From: an uncultured Bacteroidaceae bacterium
GTDB taxonomy: Bacteria > Bacteroidota > Bacteroidia > Bacteroidales > Bacteroidaceae
Reading direction: 5' to 3'
NCBI GenBank assembly: GCA_904501775.1
Contig: CAJGCJ010000002.1
Coordinates: 1-41,382, forward strand
DNA: 41,382 nt
A program made the position numbers and the translations under genes. The stretch's first letter is position 1, and each line of letters opens with the position of its first letter. Under the pieces are notes generated by a model, which searched no databases, was not told where the DNA came from, and saw only the letters and a program-made list of their open reading frames with translations. Shown here one piece after another: positions 1 through 7,633 of the stretch.

Positions 1-686
1 ACCGGTTCATGTTCGGTCGAAAAAAGCGAACGCATGAATCTCTATCCCTCGCAGGATTTTTTCCTTGCAGTGCTGCGCGAACGTATCGAGGCTGCCGGTG
101 TAGAAGTGCGAAATATCTCCTTTTCCCATACTCCGTTGTCGGCGACGCTTTTGCATACGGTCAGCCGCCCTATAGCCGAGGTTGTCGGTGAGGCTCTGCT
201 CGAGAGTGACAATCTGTGTGCCGAGGCTCTGTGCTATCATTTGGGAGGCACTTATGGCTACAGGCCTGTGCGTCAGGAGATGGGTCCTAAGATTATAGAG
301 TCGTTTTTTGAATATGAACTCGGTTTTTCTTCCGATTTCAACGTAGCCGACGGCTCGGGCCTGTCACCCTACAGCTATATTTCGGCAGATATCATTCTGA
401 ATCTGCTATAAGGATAAATGAGAATAGGGAGGCTCATGATATTGTCATGGCAGGTTTGCCTCAGGCAGGAATAAGCGGGACAATGAAGCATAGGATGAAG
501 AGTGGAGCAGCCTATAAGAATGTCTTTGCAAAGACAGGTACTGTCAAGGGCGTGTGTACGCTTGCCGGTTATGCGAAGGCTGCCAACGGACACAATTTGG
601 CCTTTGTGATTATGAATCAGGGGGTGATGAATTCTTCTGAAGCGCGTCAATGGCAGGATAAGGTATGCAATCTGATTTGCAAATAA
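1..686 (+). pseudogene. PBP4-type D-alanyl-D-alanine carboxypeptidase, 5' part outside window, frameshifted
   Basis: This is the C-terminal half of a class C penicillin-binding protein (peptidase S13, DacB/PBP4), a periplasmic enzyme that trims or cleaves peptidoglycan peptides. The frame is open from base 1 and shows the SxN motif (ESDNLCAEAL) and the typical DGSGLSPYSY stretch. It then hits TAA at 409-411. The rest of the protein, with the KTG motif (FAKTGTVKGV) and GISGTMKHRM, continues in another frame to TAA at 684-686. Adding one T after base 410 would restore an uninterrupted reading through LLYRINEN, so the break looks like a one-base deletion. The catalytic SxxK motif must lie upstream of the window. 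The gene converges on queG with only 10 bases between them and no hairpin. It is either a recent pseudogene or a sequencing/assembly error; I cannot tell which. Confidence 0.8.
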
Positions 687-696
687 ATAAGGGCAG

Positions 697-1617
697 CTAT
701 TTTTTTATTGCTTCGATGTTGCGTTTCAGCTGTTCATATCCGCAACGCTCGACTGCGCTGTCGGCAAACAGTTCGTTGTACTTCTCTATGCTCAGATTGT
801 ACCAATCTTCGCTTCTCATTTTCTGCAGTCCCTCTTTAGCCTTAAGCTCCTCAACAACTGTTTCTGTGGCGAATCTGTTGTGTGGGCAGCATGCTTGGCA
901 TCTGTCACATCCGTAGAAGCAATTTCCCATCATTTCACCGATGTTTTTAGACAGTTCGTCGCGGTATTCTATAGTTAAGTACGACAGACAGCGACGGGCA
1001 TCGAACCCTTTGGCACTTAGTGCCTTCGTTGGGCATGCAGTGAGGCATTTGTCGCAGTTTCCGCATCGCTCTCCCTCTGTCGGTGTGTCATATTCAAGTT
1101 CGATATCCAGCAATATCTCTCCTAAGAAAAAGTGTGTGCCGGCATTGGGTATTATGAGTTGGTGGTTCTTGCCAATCCATCCAATACCTGCGCGTGTGGC
1201 CCAATAGCGTTCGAGCAGTGGAGCTGTGTCGCAGAATGCACGTCCGTTAATAGGCTCTATCCTGTTTATCGCTTTCATAAGAGCGAAGAGCTTCTCCTTT
1301 ACAATCTTGTGGTAGTCGTTCCCTTGTGCATATCTTGATATGTGCAGCTTGCTCTCGTCAGTGCCATCTGTGTAGTAGTTGAGGGCTACGCAAATTATTG
1401 ATTTGCAGTTTGGAACAAGCAGCGTGGGGTCGTATCTTTTTTCGCGGTTGCGTTCAAGGTAACTCATTGTGCCGTGATGCCCCTTTTTTGTCCAATCCTC
1501 GATAAAGGCTGTGGTCTGTTGCTCTACGGGGGCGGCTTTCGCTATTCCACAAACGGTAAAGCCGAGGCGTAATGCCTCGGCTTTTATGAATTGGGATAGT
1601 GAACTTCTGCTTTTCAT
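697..1617 (-). CDS. queG: Epoxyqueuosine reductase QueG
   Basis: QueG performs the last step of queuosine synthesis, reducing epoxyqueuosine to queuosine in the wobble position of tRNAs with GUN anticodons. It uses cobalamin and two [4Fe-4S] clusters. The 306-residue protein shows the family pattern: FCDTAPLLER with the likely catalytic Asp at 130, GWIGKN near 146-151, a first ferredoxin-like cluster C185-x2-C188-x2-C191-x3-C195-P, and a second cysteine group from C237 (CDRCQACCP). The length suits the short form without a C-terminal HEAT extension. Its ATG overlaps the stop of the deacetylase gene upstream by four bases (ATGA), which suggests translational coupling. It is the last gene of a three-gene minus-strand operon, although its job has no obvious link to the two envelope genes before it. 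Confidence 0.95.
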   Translation of the reverse strand: MKSRSSLSQFIKAEALRLGFTVCGIAKAAPVEQQTTAFIEDWTKKGHHGTMSYLERNREKRYDPTLLVPNCKSIICVALNYYTDGTDESKLHISRYAQGNDYHKIVKEKLFALMKAINRIEPINGRAFCDTAPLLERYWATRAGIGWIGKNHQLIIPNAGTHFFLGEILLDIELEYDTPTEGERCGNCDKCLTACPTKALSAKGFDARRCLSYLTIEYRDELSKNIGEMMGNCFYGCDRCQACCPHNRFATETVVEELKAKEGLQKMRSEDWYNLSIEKYNELFADSAVERCGYEQLKRNIEAIKK

Positions 1618-2225
1618 TCAAAAGTCTTGAAGGTGTAACCCTGTTCCATGAGCCAATCGAGAGCGCGTGGCAGTGCGTAACGCAGATTGCTTTCGCTGCG
1701 CATTGAGTCGTGGAAGGTTATAATGGAGCCGTTGCGAGTATAACGCTTTACGTTTGCCAATACATCCTCGCCGTATAGTCTGAAACTGTAATCGCGTGTT
1801 ACAAGGTCCCACATCACAAATTGGTATCTCTTGCTCAGTTCGCGGTATTGCGACGTGCGCAAAAGTCCGTGAGGCGGACGGAACAGATTGCTGTGAATGA
1901 AGGCATCGGCTTGGTCGACATTCTCAATATATTCCTTTGTGGATGTGAACAGTCCTTTCAGATGGTTGAATGTGTGGTTACCCACTCTGTGTCCCTCTTC
2001 AACAACCTGCATGTACTCTTGTGAGAATTTATGCACATTGTCGCCAACCATGAAGAATGTCGCCTTGATGCCATAGCGTCCAAGCAGTTCGACAACCCAT
2101 GGGGTGATAACAGGTATGGGGCCGTCGTCAAAGGTGAGGTAGACGGCCCTTTCCTGTGGATTCATTCGCCATAATGCTTTAGGGTAAAGATTCCTGAATA
2201 ACTCGGGTACTTGCTCTATGAACAT
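1614..2225 (-). CDS. Polysaccharide deacetylase (NodB domain, carbohydrate esterase 4)
   Basis: A 203-residue protein that is almost entirely one NodB homology domain. Such enzymes remove N- or O-acetyl groups from peptidoglycan or other glycans using a metal ion. Visible motifs are TFDDGP (31-36, catalytic base and metal Asp), H84-x3-H88 in GNHTFNHL (metal ligands), FRPPHG (115-120) and ITFHDS with His172. There is no clear signal peptide or membrane segment, so a cytoplasmic location or unusual export is possible. The start lies 9 bases after the stop of the DUF2723 gene and the end overlaps queG, so all three are probably co-transcribed. The substrate cannot be read from the sequence. A glycan made by the neighbouring glycosyltransferase is a guess from context only. 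Confidence 0.9.
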   Translation of the reverse strand: MFIEQVPELFRNLYPKALWRMNPQERAVYLTFDDGPIPVITPWVVELLGRYGIKATFFMVGDNVHKFSQEYMQVVEEGHRVGNHTFNHLKGLFTSTKEYIENVDQADAFIHSNLFRPPHGLLRTSQYRELSKRYQFVMWDLVTRDYSFRLYGEDVLANVKRYTRNGSIITFHDSMRSESNLRYALPRALDWLMEQGYTFKTFE

Positions 2226-2234
2226 ATGGTTATA

Positions 2235-5200
2235 TTATAATTTACTGCGCATAAGTTCGTACTGCGCTCCAAACTCGTTCATGTATCTTGCCGCAAGAGT
2301 CTCGTACTCGGCTCCTCCGCTCTCTAAGGTCTTGATAATCTCCTGCAGCATTCTTGTGCGCATGTATATGTCGTTCATGGCATTGGCATATTGTCTCTTG
2401 TTGAGTGAATTGTACCATGTGAGGTACTCGATACACTCGTCGGCAAGTAGGCTTATAATGTTGCTTGCCTTTTCTGTCTCGCCCAAGTGCATGTAGGCGC
2501 GTACCATCTCCAATCCGCTGAAATATTCGTGCGGAATGAGTGACGAGGGTAACTCCTCTTCGGTGCGGTTCAGTACATTGAGGGCCATCTCCTCTTCGCC
2601 TTCCATCAGTAACTGTGTCGCAAGTGACGAGAATAGGCGGCGGTGAGTGAGTGCCATGCGGTTTATGGCTTCGTCGATGTAATAGTCGGGATTGTCTTTA
2701 ATATTGCCGAATCTGAAACGCTCCATCACATTGTGATAGAATTTCTTTGTGTCGGCTACGAAATTGTCGTAGTCGCCGCTATAACCCAGTTCGCGCCAGT
2801 TGAAGGGTGTTATTCGGTAGGCGAGTCCCTCCTGTACAAAGAAGTCGCTTATTGTCGAGAGGTAGTTGCTGCGTCCTACTGTCATTGACATGTAGAGAGG
2901 ACGCTCCCAGTTTGTCTGTGCAATCATCTCGAGCAGCATAAGGTCTTGTCCGCGGAAGAGACGACCGCGTCCGCCGAGTGATATCTTCATATATTCGGGC
3001 ATAGCCTCCTTGTACTCCTCGGGGATAATCATGCCCGAGCGTACAACTGCATCTTTATCTATCCTGATATATACGGTATCGGTGGGGATGAAGTGGAAAC
3101 GGGGGTCTTCGGAACATACCCAATATTTCATGATGTTCTGCACCTCAAAGGGATTCTCTCCCCAGCGTTTCTTACTCTCCTCGGGGTGTTGACGGTACAG
3201 CTCTAATATCTTCTCCTTGAACTCGGGGATAACCTCTACCGCCTCGTTTGTGTTACCTGCATAGTTTATGCGCTCCCATGTGATAGGAATCGATGGAGAA
3301 TCGTAAGCAGGACGGCGCATCTGGTCGATGTACCAGTCGGTCTGCAGATATGACAGGTTACATACACGCGAGTCGGTGCGTACACCCTCTACTTCCTGAC
3401 TGTACCACAAAGGGAAAGTGTCGTTGTCGCCACAAGTGAATATGATGGGGTTGCCCTCCTCGGGCATGCTGTTCAGGTAGTTCTGGCCAAAGTCGCGGCA
3501 TGCGTAGCGTCCGCTGCGGTCGTGGTCGTCCCATGTCTGTGACACCATCTGTATGGGTACCAGCAGGCAGGCTGCAGCTACAGCTGTGTTTATGGCAATG
3601 CTTCTCTTTTTGAAAAGCTCGGTGATGGCAGCTACGCCCATACCAATCCATATTGCAAATGCGTAGAACGAACCTGCATATGCGTAGTCGCGTTCACGTG
3701 GCTGCAAAGGTGTCTGGTTAAGATAAAGTACAATAGCAAGTCCGGTCATAAAGAAGAGGAAGAATACAATCCAGAACTGCTGTATTCCTTGTTTGCCTTT
3801 CTTGTATTGCCAGAATATTCCCAGAATTCCTAATATAAGCGGTAGGGCAAAGAATACATTGCGTCCTTTGTTGTTCTTTAATACTGAAGGCAGTTTGCTC
3901 TGATTGCCTACAAGAATGTTGTCAATGAAAGAGATTCCTGTTATCCAATTTCCTTTTTCCAACTCTCCGTGGCTCTGCAGGTCGTTCTGGCGTCCTACGA
4001 AATTCCACATGAAGTATCTCCAGTACATGTGGTTCAGTTGGTAGTTTATGAAGAACTTTATATTTTCCCATTGTGTAGGCATTATTACCTCAGAGATTTC
4101 GCCTCCACGGTTGTAGCTTACCTTCTTGCCTTTTATGTTGCCAACCCAGTCTTCGTAAAGATTAACCTTGTTGGCACCGTACTGCGAGTGCTCCTTGCTG
4201 TACATTCGGGGGAACAGCATATTCTGTGCATACACCAGTTCGGTCTTGTGTCCCAGCAATTCGTATGAGTCTTTCTCGTCGGGTGTAGCTTTCTCTTTGG
4301 GGGCATATTTGGGCGCTCCTTCAATAATGACAGGACGCAGATAGTTGCCCTCTACCTCATACTCCACCTCAGAACTGTAGGCCTGTCCGTAGAAGAGCGG
4401 ACGTGTACCGTACTGTTCGCGTCCCAAATACTCGCCAAGTGTGAATATGTCCTCGGGTGAGTTCTGGTCCATAGGGGTGTTTGCGGATGAACGTATGACA
4501 ATAAGTGCATATGATGAGTATCCTATCATGATGAGCAGCAGACACAGGAGTGATGTGTTCAATACACGGAGGTTGAGCAGATACTTCTCCCCTTTCTTAA
4601 AGAAAAGCATGTAAGATAGGGCTGCCAACACAATAATTCCCATTACAACGCTCATTGCTCCGTATCCATAGAAAGGTATTCCGAGCAGTCCCACCGATGC
4701 TACAAACGATATTGCAAGGTTACGGCGACTTTTGCCCTTTTCACTTTCATAGATACCCCATGCGATAGCACCGAAGAGCAGTACAAGGTAGGTAATCAGT
4801 CCGCTGTTGAAGGGTAGTCCCATTGTGTTTACGAAAAGCAGTTCGAACCAGCCACCAACCTTTACTACACCGGGTACAATGCCATATAGCACCACTGCTA
4901 CAAGTATCATGGATACGACAAGAGCAATTATAGAGCCCTTGGGTGTGGCTTGGGGATTCTTCTTGAAATACACAACAAGCACTATGGCAGGTATACACAG
5001 CAGGTTAAGAAGGTGTACACCTATGGAAAGTCCCACAAGATAGGCTATAAGTATCAGCCAGCGGTCGCTGTGTGCTTCGTTGGCCTGCTCCTCCCATTTG
5101 AGAATGAGCCAGAATACCGCAGCTGTGAAGAGTGACGAATATCCGTATACCTCGCCCTCGACAGCACTGAACCAATATGTGTCGCTCCATGTGTAGGCCA

Positions 5201-5582
5201 ATGCGCCGACAAGGCCCGAACCGATGATGGTTATCATCTGTGATGTTGTCATTGCCTTGCTGTCGCTTACAATGAGCTTACGCGTGAGGTGTGTGATGGT
5301 CCAGAAGAGGAACATGATGCCGGCTGCACTCAGGAGTGCCGACATTATATTTACCATCAGGGCTACCTTTTCGGGTGATGCGAATGATGAGAACACGTTG
5401 GCTGTCAGCATGAAGAATGGCGCACCGGGAGGGTGTCCTACTTCTAATTTGTTTCCTGACAGAATAAACTCGGGGCAATCCCAGAAACTTGCAGACGGCT
5501 CTACTGTAAGGCAATATGTAATTGCCGCAATAAGAAACGTAAGCCATCCGAAGATGTTATTAACTGTTTGATACTGTTTCAT
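2235..5582 (-). CDS. DUF2723 (GT117/TMEM260-like) membrane glycosyltransferase family protein
   Basis: A 1115-residue protein with roughly twelve hydrophobic segments in the first ~640 residues, followed by a soluble C-terminal part of ~470 residues. The N-terminal stretch FWDCPEFI (D35, E38) and HPPGAP (50-55), after the first membrane helix, are hallmarks of DUF2723. The family is large in Bacteroidota and shares its domain with human TMEM260, a protein O-mannosyltransferase; CAZy groups such proteins as GT117. By that kinship it probably uses a lipid-linked sugar to glycosylate proteins on the periplasmic side, but donor and acceptor are unknown. The helical end (about 990-1100) could be TPR-like. 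A perfect TTTG-N19-TAAATTTG promoter lies ~130 bases upstream, making this the first gene of the operon with the deacetylase and queG. Confidence 0.85.
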   Translation of the reverse strand: MKQYQTVNNIFGWLTFLIAAITYCLTVEPSASFWDCPEFILSGNKLEVGHPPGAPFFMLTANVFSSFASPEKVALMVNIMSALLSAAGIMFLFWTITHLTRKLIVSDSKAMTTSQMITIIGSGLVGALAYTWSDTYWFSAVEGEVYGYSSLFTAAVFWLILKWEEQANEAHSDRWLILIAYLVGLSIGVHLLNLLCIPAIVLVVYFKKNPQATPKGSIIALVVSMILVAVVLYGIVPGVVKVGGWFELLFVNTMGLPFNSGLITYLVLLFGAIAWGIYESEKGKSRRNLAISFVASVGLLGIPFYGYGAMSVVMGIIVLAALSYMLFFKKGEKYLLNLRVLNTSLLCLLLIMIGYSSYALIVIRSSANTPMDQNSPEDIFTLGEYLGREQYGTRPLFYGQAYSSEVEYEVEGNYLRPVIIEGAPKYAPKEKATPDEKDSYELLGHKTELVYAQNMLFPRMYSKEHSQYGANKVNLYEDWVGNIKGKKVSYNRGGEISEVIMPTQWENIKFFINYQLNHMYWRYFMWNFVGRQNDLQSHGELEKGNWITGISFIDNILVGNQSKLPSVLKNNKGRNVFFALPLILGILGIFWQYKKGKQGIQQFWIVFFLFFMTGLAIVLYLNQTPLQPRERDYAYAGSFYAFAIWIGMGVAAITELFKKRSIAINTAVAAACLLVPIQMVSQTWDDHDRSGRYACRDFGQNYLNSMPEEGNPIIFTCGDNDTFPLWYSQEVEGVRTDSRVCNLSYLQTDWYIDQMRRPAYDSPSIPITWERINYAGNTNEAVEVIPEFKEKILELYRQHPEESKKRWGENPFEVQNIMKYWVCSEDPRFHFIPTDTVYIRIDKDAVVRSGMIIPEEYKEAMPEYMKISLGGRGRLFRGQDLMLLEMIAQTNWERPLYMSMTVGRSNYLSTISDFFVQEGLAYRITPFNWRELGYSGDYDNFVADTKKFYHNVMERFRFGNIKDNPDYYIDEAINRMALTHRRLFSSLATQLLMEGEEEMALNVLNRTEEELPSSLIPHEYFSGLEMVRAYMHLGETEKASNIISLLADECIEYLTWYNSLNKRQYANAMNDIYMRTRMLQEIIKTLESGGAEYETLAARYMNEFGAQYELMRSKL

Positions 5583-5713
5583 TTATTTAGTGATTTTGTT
5601 CTCATGTATTCATTGCCGGACAAGTACCGACGTATGTGGCAAATTACGCAGCCGTCATGGCTGTCGGTTTTCTTGACAGGAATGTGCATAATGTGCGTAA
5701 TTTAAAAATTGTG

Positions 5714-5744
5714 CAAATTTACCGAATCGTGCGGAATGTACAAA
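5714..5744 (-). promoter_or_regulatory. Bacteroidota-type promoter for the DUF2723 operon
   Basis: On the minus strand a -33 TTTG (5741-5744) is followed after exactly 19 bases by a -7 TAAATTTG (5714-5721), a full match to the Bacteroidota housekeeping consensus. Transcription would start near 5707, giving an untranslated leader of about 125 bases before the ATG at 5582. The leader contains a small CAGCC/GGCTG hairpin near 5650-5665. Confidence 0.7.
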
Positions 5745-5820
5745 ATATTATTTTGTTAATTAGTTGAAATAGTGCTGATAAATGCATTTTCAGCCTTCTC
5801 ATGTTCGGTAATGGCAACCA

Positions 5821-5856
5821 CAATTCAAGGGAGACTAATTTGCCTCCCTTGAATTG
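5821..5856 (-). terminator. Terminator hairpin after the alpha/beta hydrolase gene
   Basis: A perfect 13-bp stem, 5821-5833 pairing with 5844-5856, encloses a 10-base loop. It begins 19 bases after the stop codon of the hydrolase gene on the minus strand. The bases after it are not a good T run, so the hairpin may act as a 3'-end stabiliser rather than as a strong intrinsic terminator. Confidence 0.6.
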
Positions 5857-5875
5857 TCTGATATACTCTTTAATG

Positions 5876-7276
5876 CTATTTCTTAGTGACGTCTTTGGCT
5901 TTCTGGTTTGCAATATCCACTTCAATTGCAGCCGGGAATATGCGCTCGGGGTCATAGTAGAGCGCGCAGCTCTCTACCATTGTGTCGAGTGAGGGCTTTA
6001 CCTTGCCTTTGAATATCTTTTTCCCGTTAAGGAGTATTGTTATCGGCTTCTTGAGGTCGAAAAGCTCTTCGTTCAGATAAATTGTGATATTTCCCTTGTT
6101 TACACTGCTGTACTCTTTCGAAAACAGGAACTCGATATTTGCATGTGTGAGTGTTGCTGTGTATGTAACGTTCTTTACAGTGAGATTGATAGTGTTCTCT
6201 TCGCAACTGAACTCGTAGCATGTGCGTTGCTTGTCGTTCTCGACAGATGTCTCGTTGACTCTTATGTTGTAGAAACAGTCGCGGTGGCGGCCATACATGT
6301 CGTAATTCTCCCAATAGAAATATCGGGGGTGGGGGTTGCGCTCGAATTTGGCAAGCCATGGGGTGGTTGGCCTGTAATCGATGCTGTGTCCCTGCTGGGG
6401 AATTATTTCGATGAAATGGTTGAAATATCCCGGGTGTTGTCTCTTTAGTTCAGTTGCTGTCTTGAGCGCTTCGTTTGTGAGCATGTTGCGTCCGAACCCG
6501 TAGTCGAGCTCTCCTGTACGCAGTGAGAAGGCTATGTTTGCAACATTCTCCATTGGTGCATTCTTTAGCGGTTCGCCTCCGGCCATTGGTCCTGCTCCTG
6601 CCAGATAATCGGCATAGAAGGCTGCCAGTCGCTGGCTGCCATATCCACCTTCCGAGATTCCGAAAAAGTATATGCGGTTGGCATCTATCTTGTCGTTGAC
6701 GAATGCAAGACGCAATAGCTTTTCCCATGCCCACTGCTTCGATTGTATGGCCCATCGGTAAAGTTCACCGTATCCGTTGGGTATTTGCGGTACCATATAT
6801 ACTGCAGGTGAGTAAAAGTAACCCAAGGCTAATTTGAGTCCCGTCTCCCACTCTCTGTTCTTGTCGCCCGAACCGTGCATATAAAGGAACATTGGCAGTT
6901 TGCTCTCTTCTTCGAGGATGGCTGCCGAGTCGCTGTTGACGCCCCAATAGAATGGCATTGTGGCATTGGGCTCAAGGCTTTCGGGAAGTCTCCAGCTGCC
7001 GCTGTTCTTCTCTTTCAACAATCCTAATGGAATTAATTTCTCTTCGTTGAAACTGTTTACACTCTCTTTCCACAGATTCCACACGAAAGCACGCTCTTGT
7101 GCTATGCTGTTTAATTTTATATTCTTCTTTTGTCTGTATTCGGCATTGTTGCCACTGAGCGATTCTGCAAAATATGCTTTTATTGATTCGGCTCTGTTTG
7201 AATTGTTTTTTGTTCCTGTGGCAAACAATGTTGCACAAAAAAGTGTTACAGATATAAGTAGGAAAGTCTTTTTCAT
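5876..7276 (-). CDS. Secreted alpha/beta hydrolase (esterase/PHB-depolymerase-like)
   Basis: The best start is the ATG at 7276: it opens a textbook signal peptide (MKKTFLLISVTLFCATLFA), while the longer open frame upstream is AT-rich and without protein character. The mature protein of about 445 residues has alpha/beta-hydrolase marks: oxyanion-hole region YMHGSGD (132-138), nucleophile elbow GISEGG (206-211, Ser208) and a plausible catalytic His297 (QQGHSID). The fold resembles PHB-depolymerase or polysaccharide-esterase type hydrolases that work in the periplasm or on the surface. A C-terminal region of ~120 residues after the catalytic domain looks beta-rich. The substrate is unknown. It has its own terminator and is probably monocistronic, since the next gene downstream has a separate promoter. 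Confidence 0.75.
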   Translation of the reverse strand: MKKTFLLISVTLFCATLFATGTKNNSNRAESIKAYFAESLSGNNAEYRQKKNIKLNSIAQERAFVWNLWKESVNSFNEEKLIPLGLLKEKNSGSWRLPESLEPNATMPFYWGVNSDSAAILEEESKLPMFLYMHGSGDKNREWETGLKLALGYFYSPAVYMVPQIPNGYGELYRWAIQSKQWAWEKLLRLAFVNDKIDANRIYFFGISEGGYGSQRLAAFYADYLAGAGPMAGGEPLKNAPMENVANIAFSLRTGELDYGFGRNMLTNEALKTATELKRQHPGYFNHFIEIIPQQGHSIDYRPTTPWLAKFERNPHPRYFYWENYDMYGRHRDCFYNIRVNETSVENDKQRTCYEFSCEENTINLTVKNVTYTATLTHANIEFLFSKEYSSVNKGNITIYLNEELFDLKKPITILLNGKKIFKGKVKPSLDTMVESCALYYDPERIFPAAIEVDIANQKAKDVTKK

Positions 7277-7633
7277 AATTGTATTCTTTCTTTTAATTCC
7301 GGTGCAAGGTACAAAATAATTATATAATGTAAAAAATATGTGTGTAATAAAAAACAATAGTCGGCTTAATGAGGCGGTTTGATTGTGTGTGCAAGTGTAC
7401 AAATATACTTATTATGTGGGCTGTAGTGCAAAAAAATAGCGATTTGGCATGTTTATTTGAAACTAATTGTTAATTTTGTCCCGATTTTAGTCCGGTAAGG
7501 CTTTCTGCTATCTTGAAAATCTTGTTTTGTGTAGCAGGTGGCCTGCTTTTCAATTAAAATACAATATTCATAATTTCATATTTGCAAGTTAATGTAAATC
7601 ATACATTTTTGTGTGATTGCGTTTTTTAAATCT
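7277..7633. other. AT-rich divergent intergenic region between hydrolase gene and rho
   Basis: This stretch of about 357 bases separates the minus-strand hydrolase gene from rho. I see no gene in it. A -7-like TAATTTTG lies at 7471-7478 on the plus strand, but no TTTG sits at the usual 19-20 base distance. A structured element at 7513-7553 is listed separately. If transcription starts near 7485, rho has a leader of about 150 bases. Confidence 0.5.
7513..7553 (+). promoter_or_regulatory. Leader hairpin upstream of rho, possible attenuator
   Basis: AGCAGG (7533-7538) pairs perfectly with CCTGCT (7542-7547) around a 3-base loop, directly followed by TTT. An outer arm TTGAAAA (7513-7519) can also pair with TTTTCAA ending at 7553. 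A hairpin followed by a short T run inside the rho leader suggests attenuation. E. coli rho is known to be autoregulated through its leader; extending that to this gene is inference. Confidence 0.35.

Noticed and set aside
395..450. Programmed ribosomal frameshift in the dacB-like gene
   Set aside because: No slippery heptamer, no downstream pseudoknot evident and no known frameshifting in this family; a simple one-base deletion explains it.
697..5582. A new envelope glycosylation system including queG
   Set aside because: QueG is a well-known tRNA enzyme and shares only the transcript; I see no transporter or other glycan genes nearby.
5876..7402. Longer N-terminus of the secreted hydrolase starting at 7402
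   Set aside because: The added 42 residues lie in AT-rich upstream DNA and would bury the signal peptide; the ATG at 7276 is clearly better.
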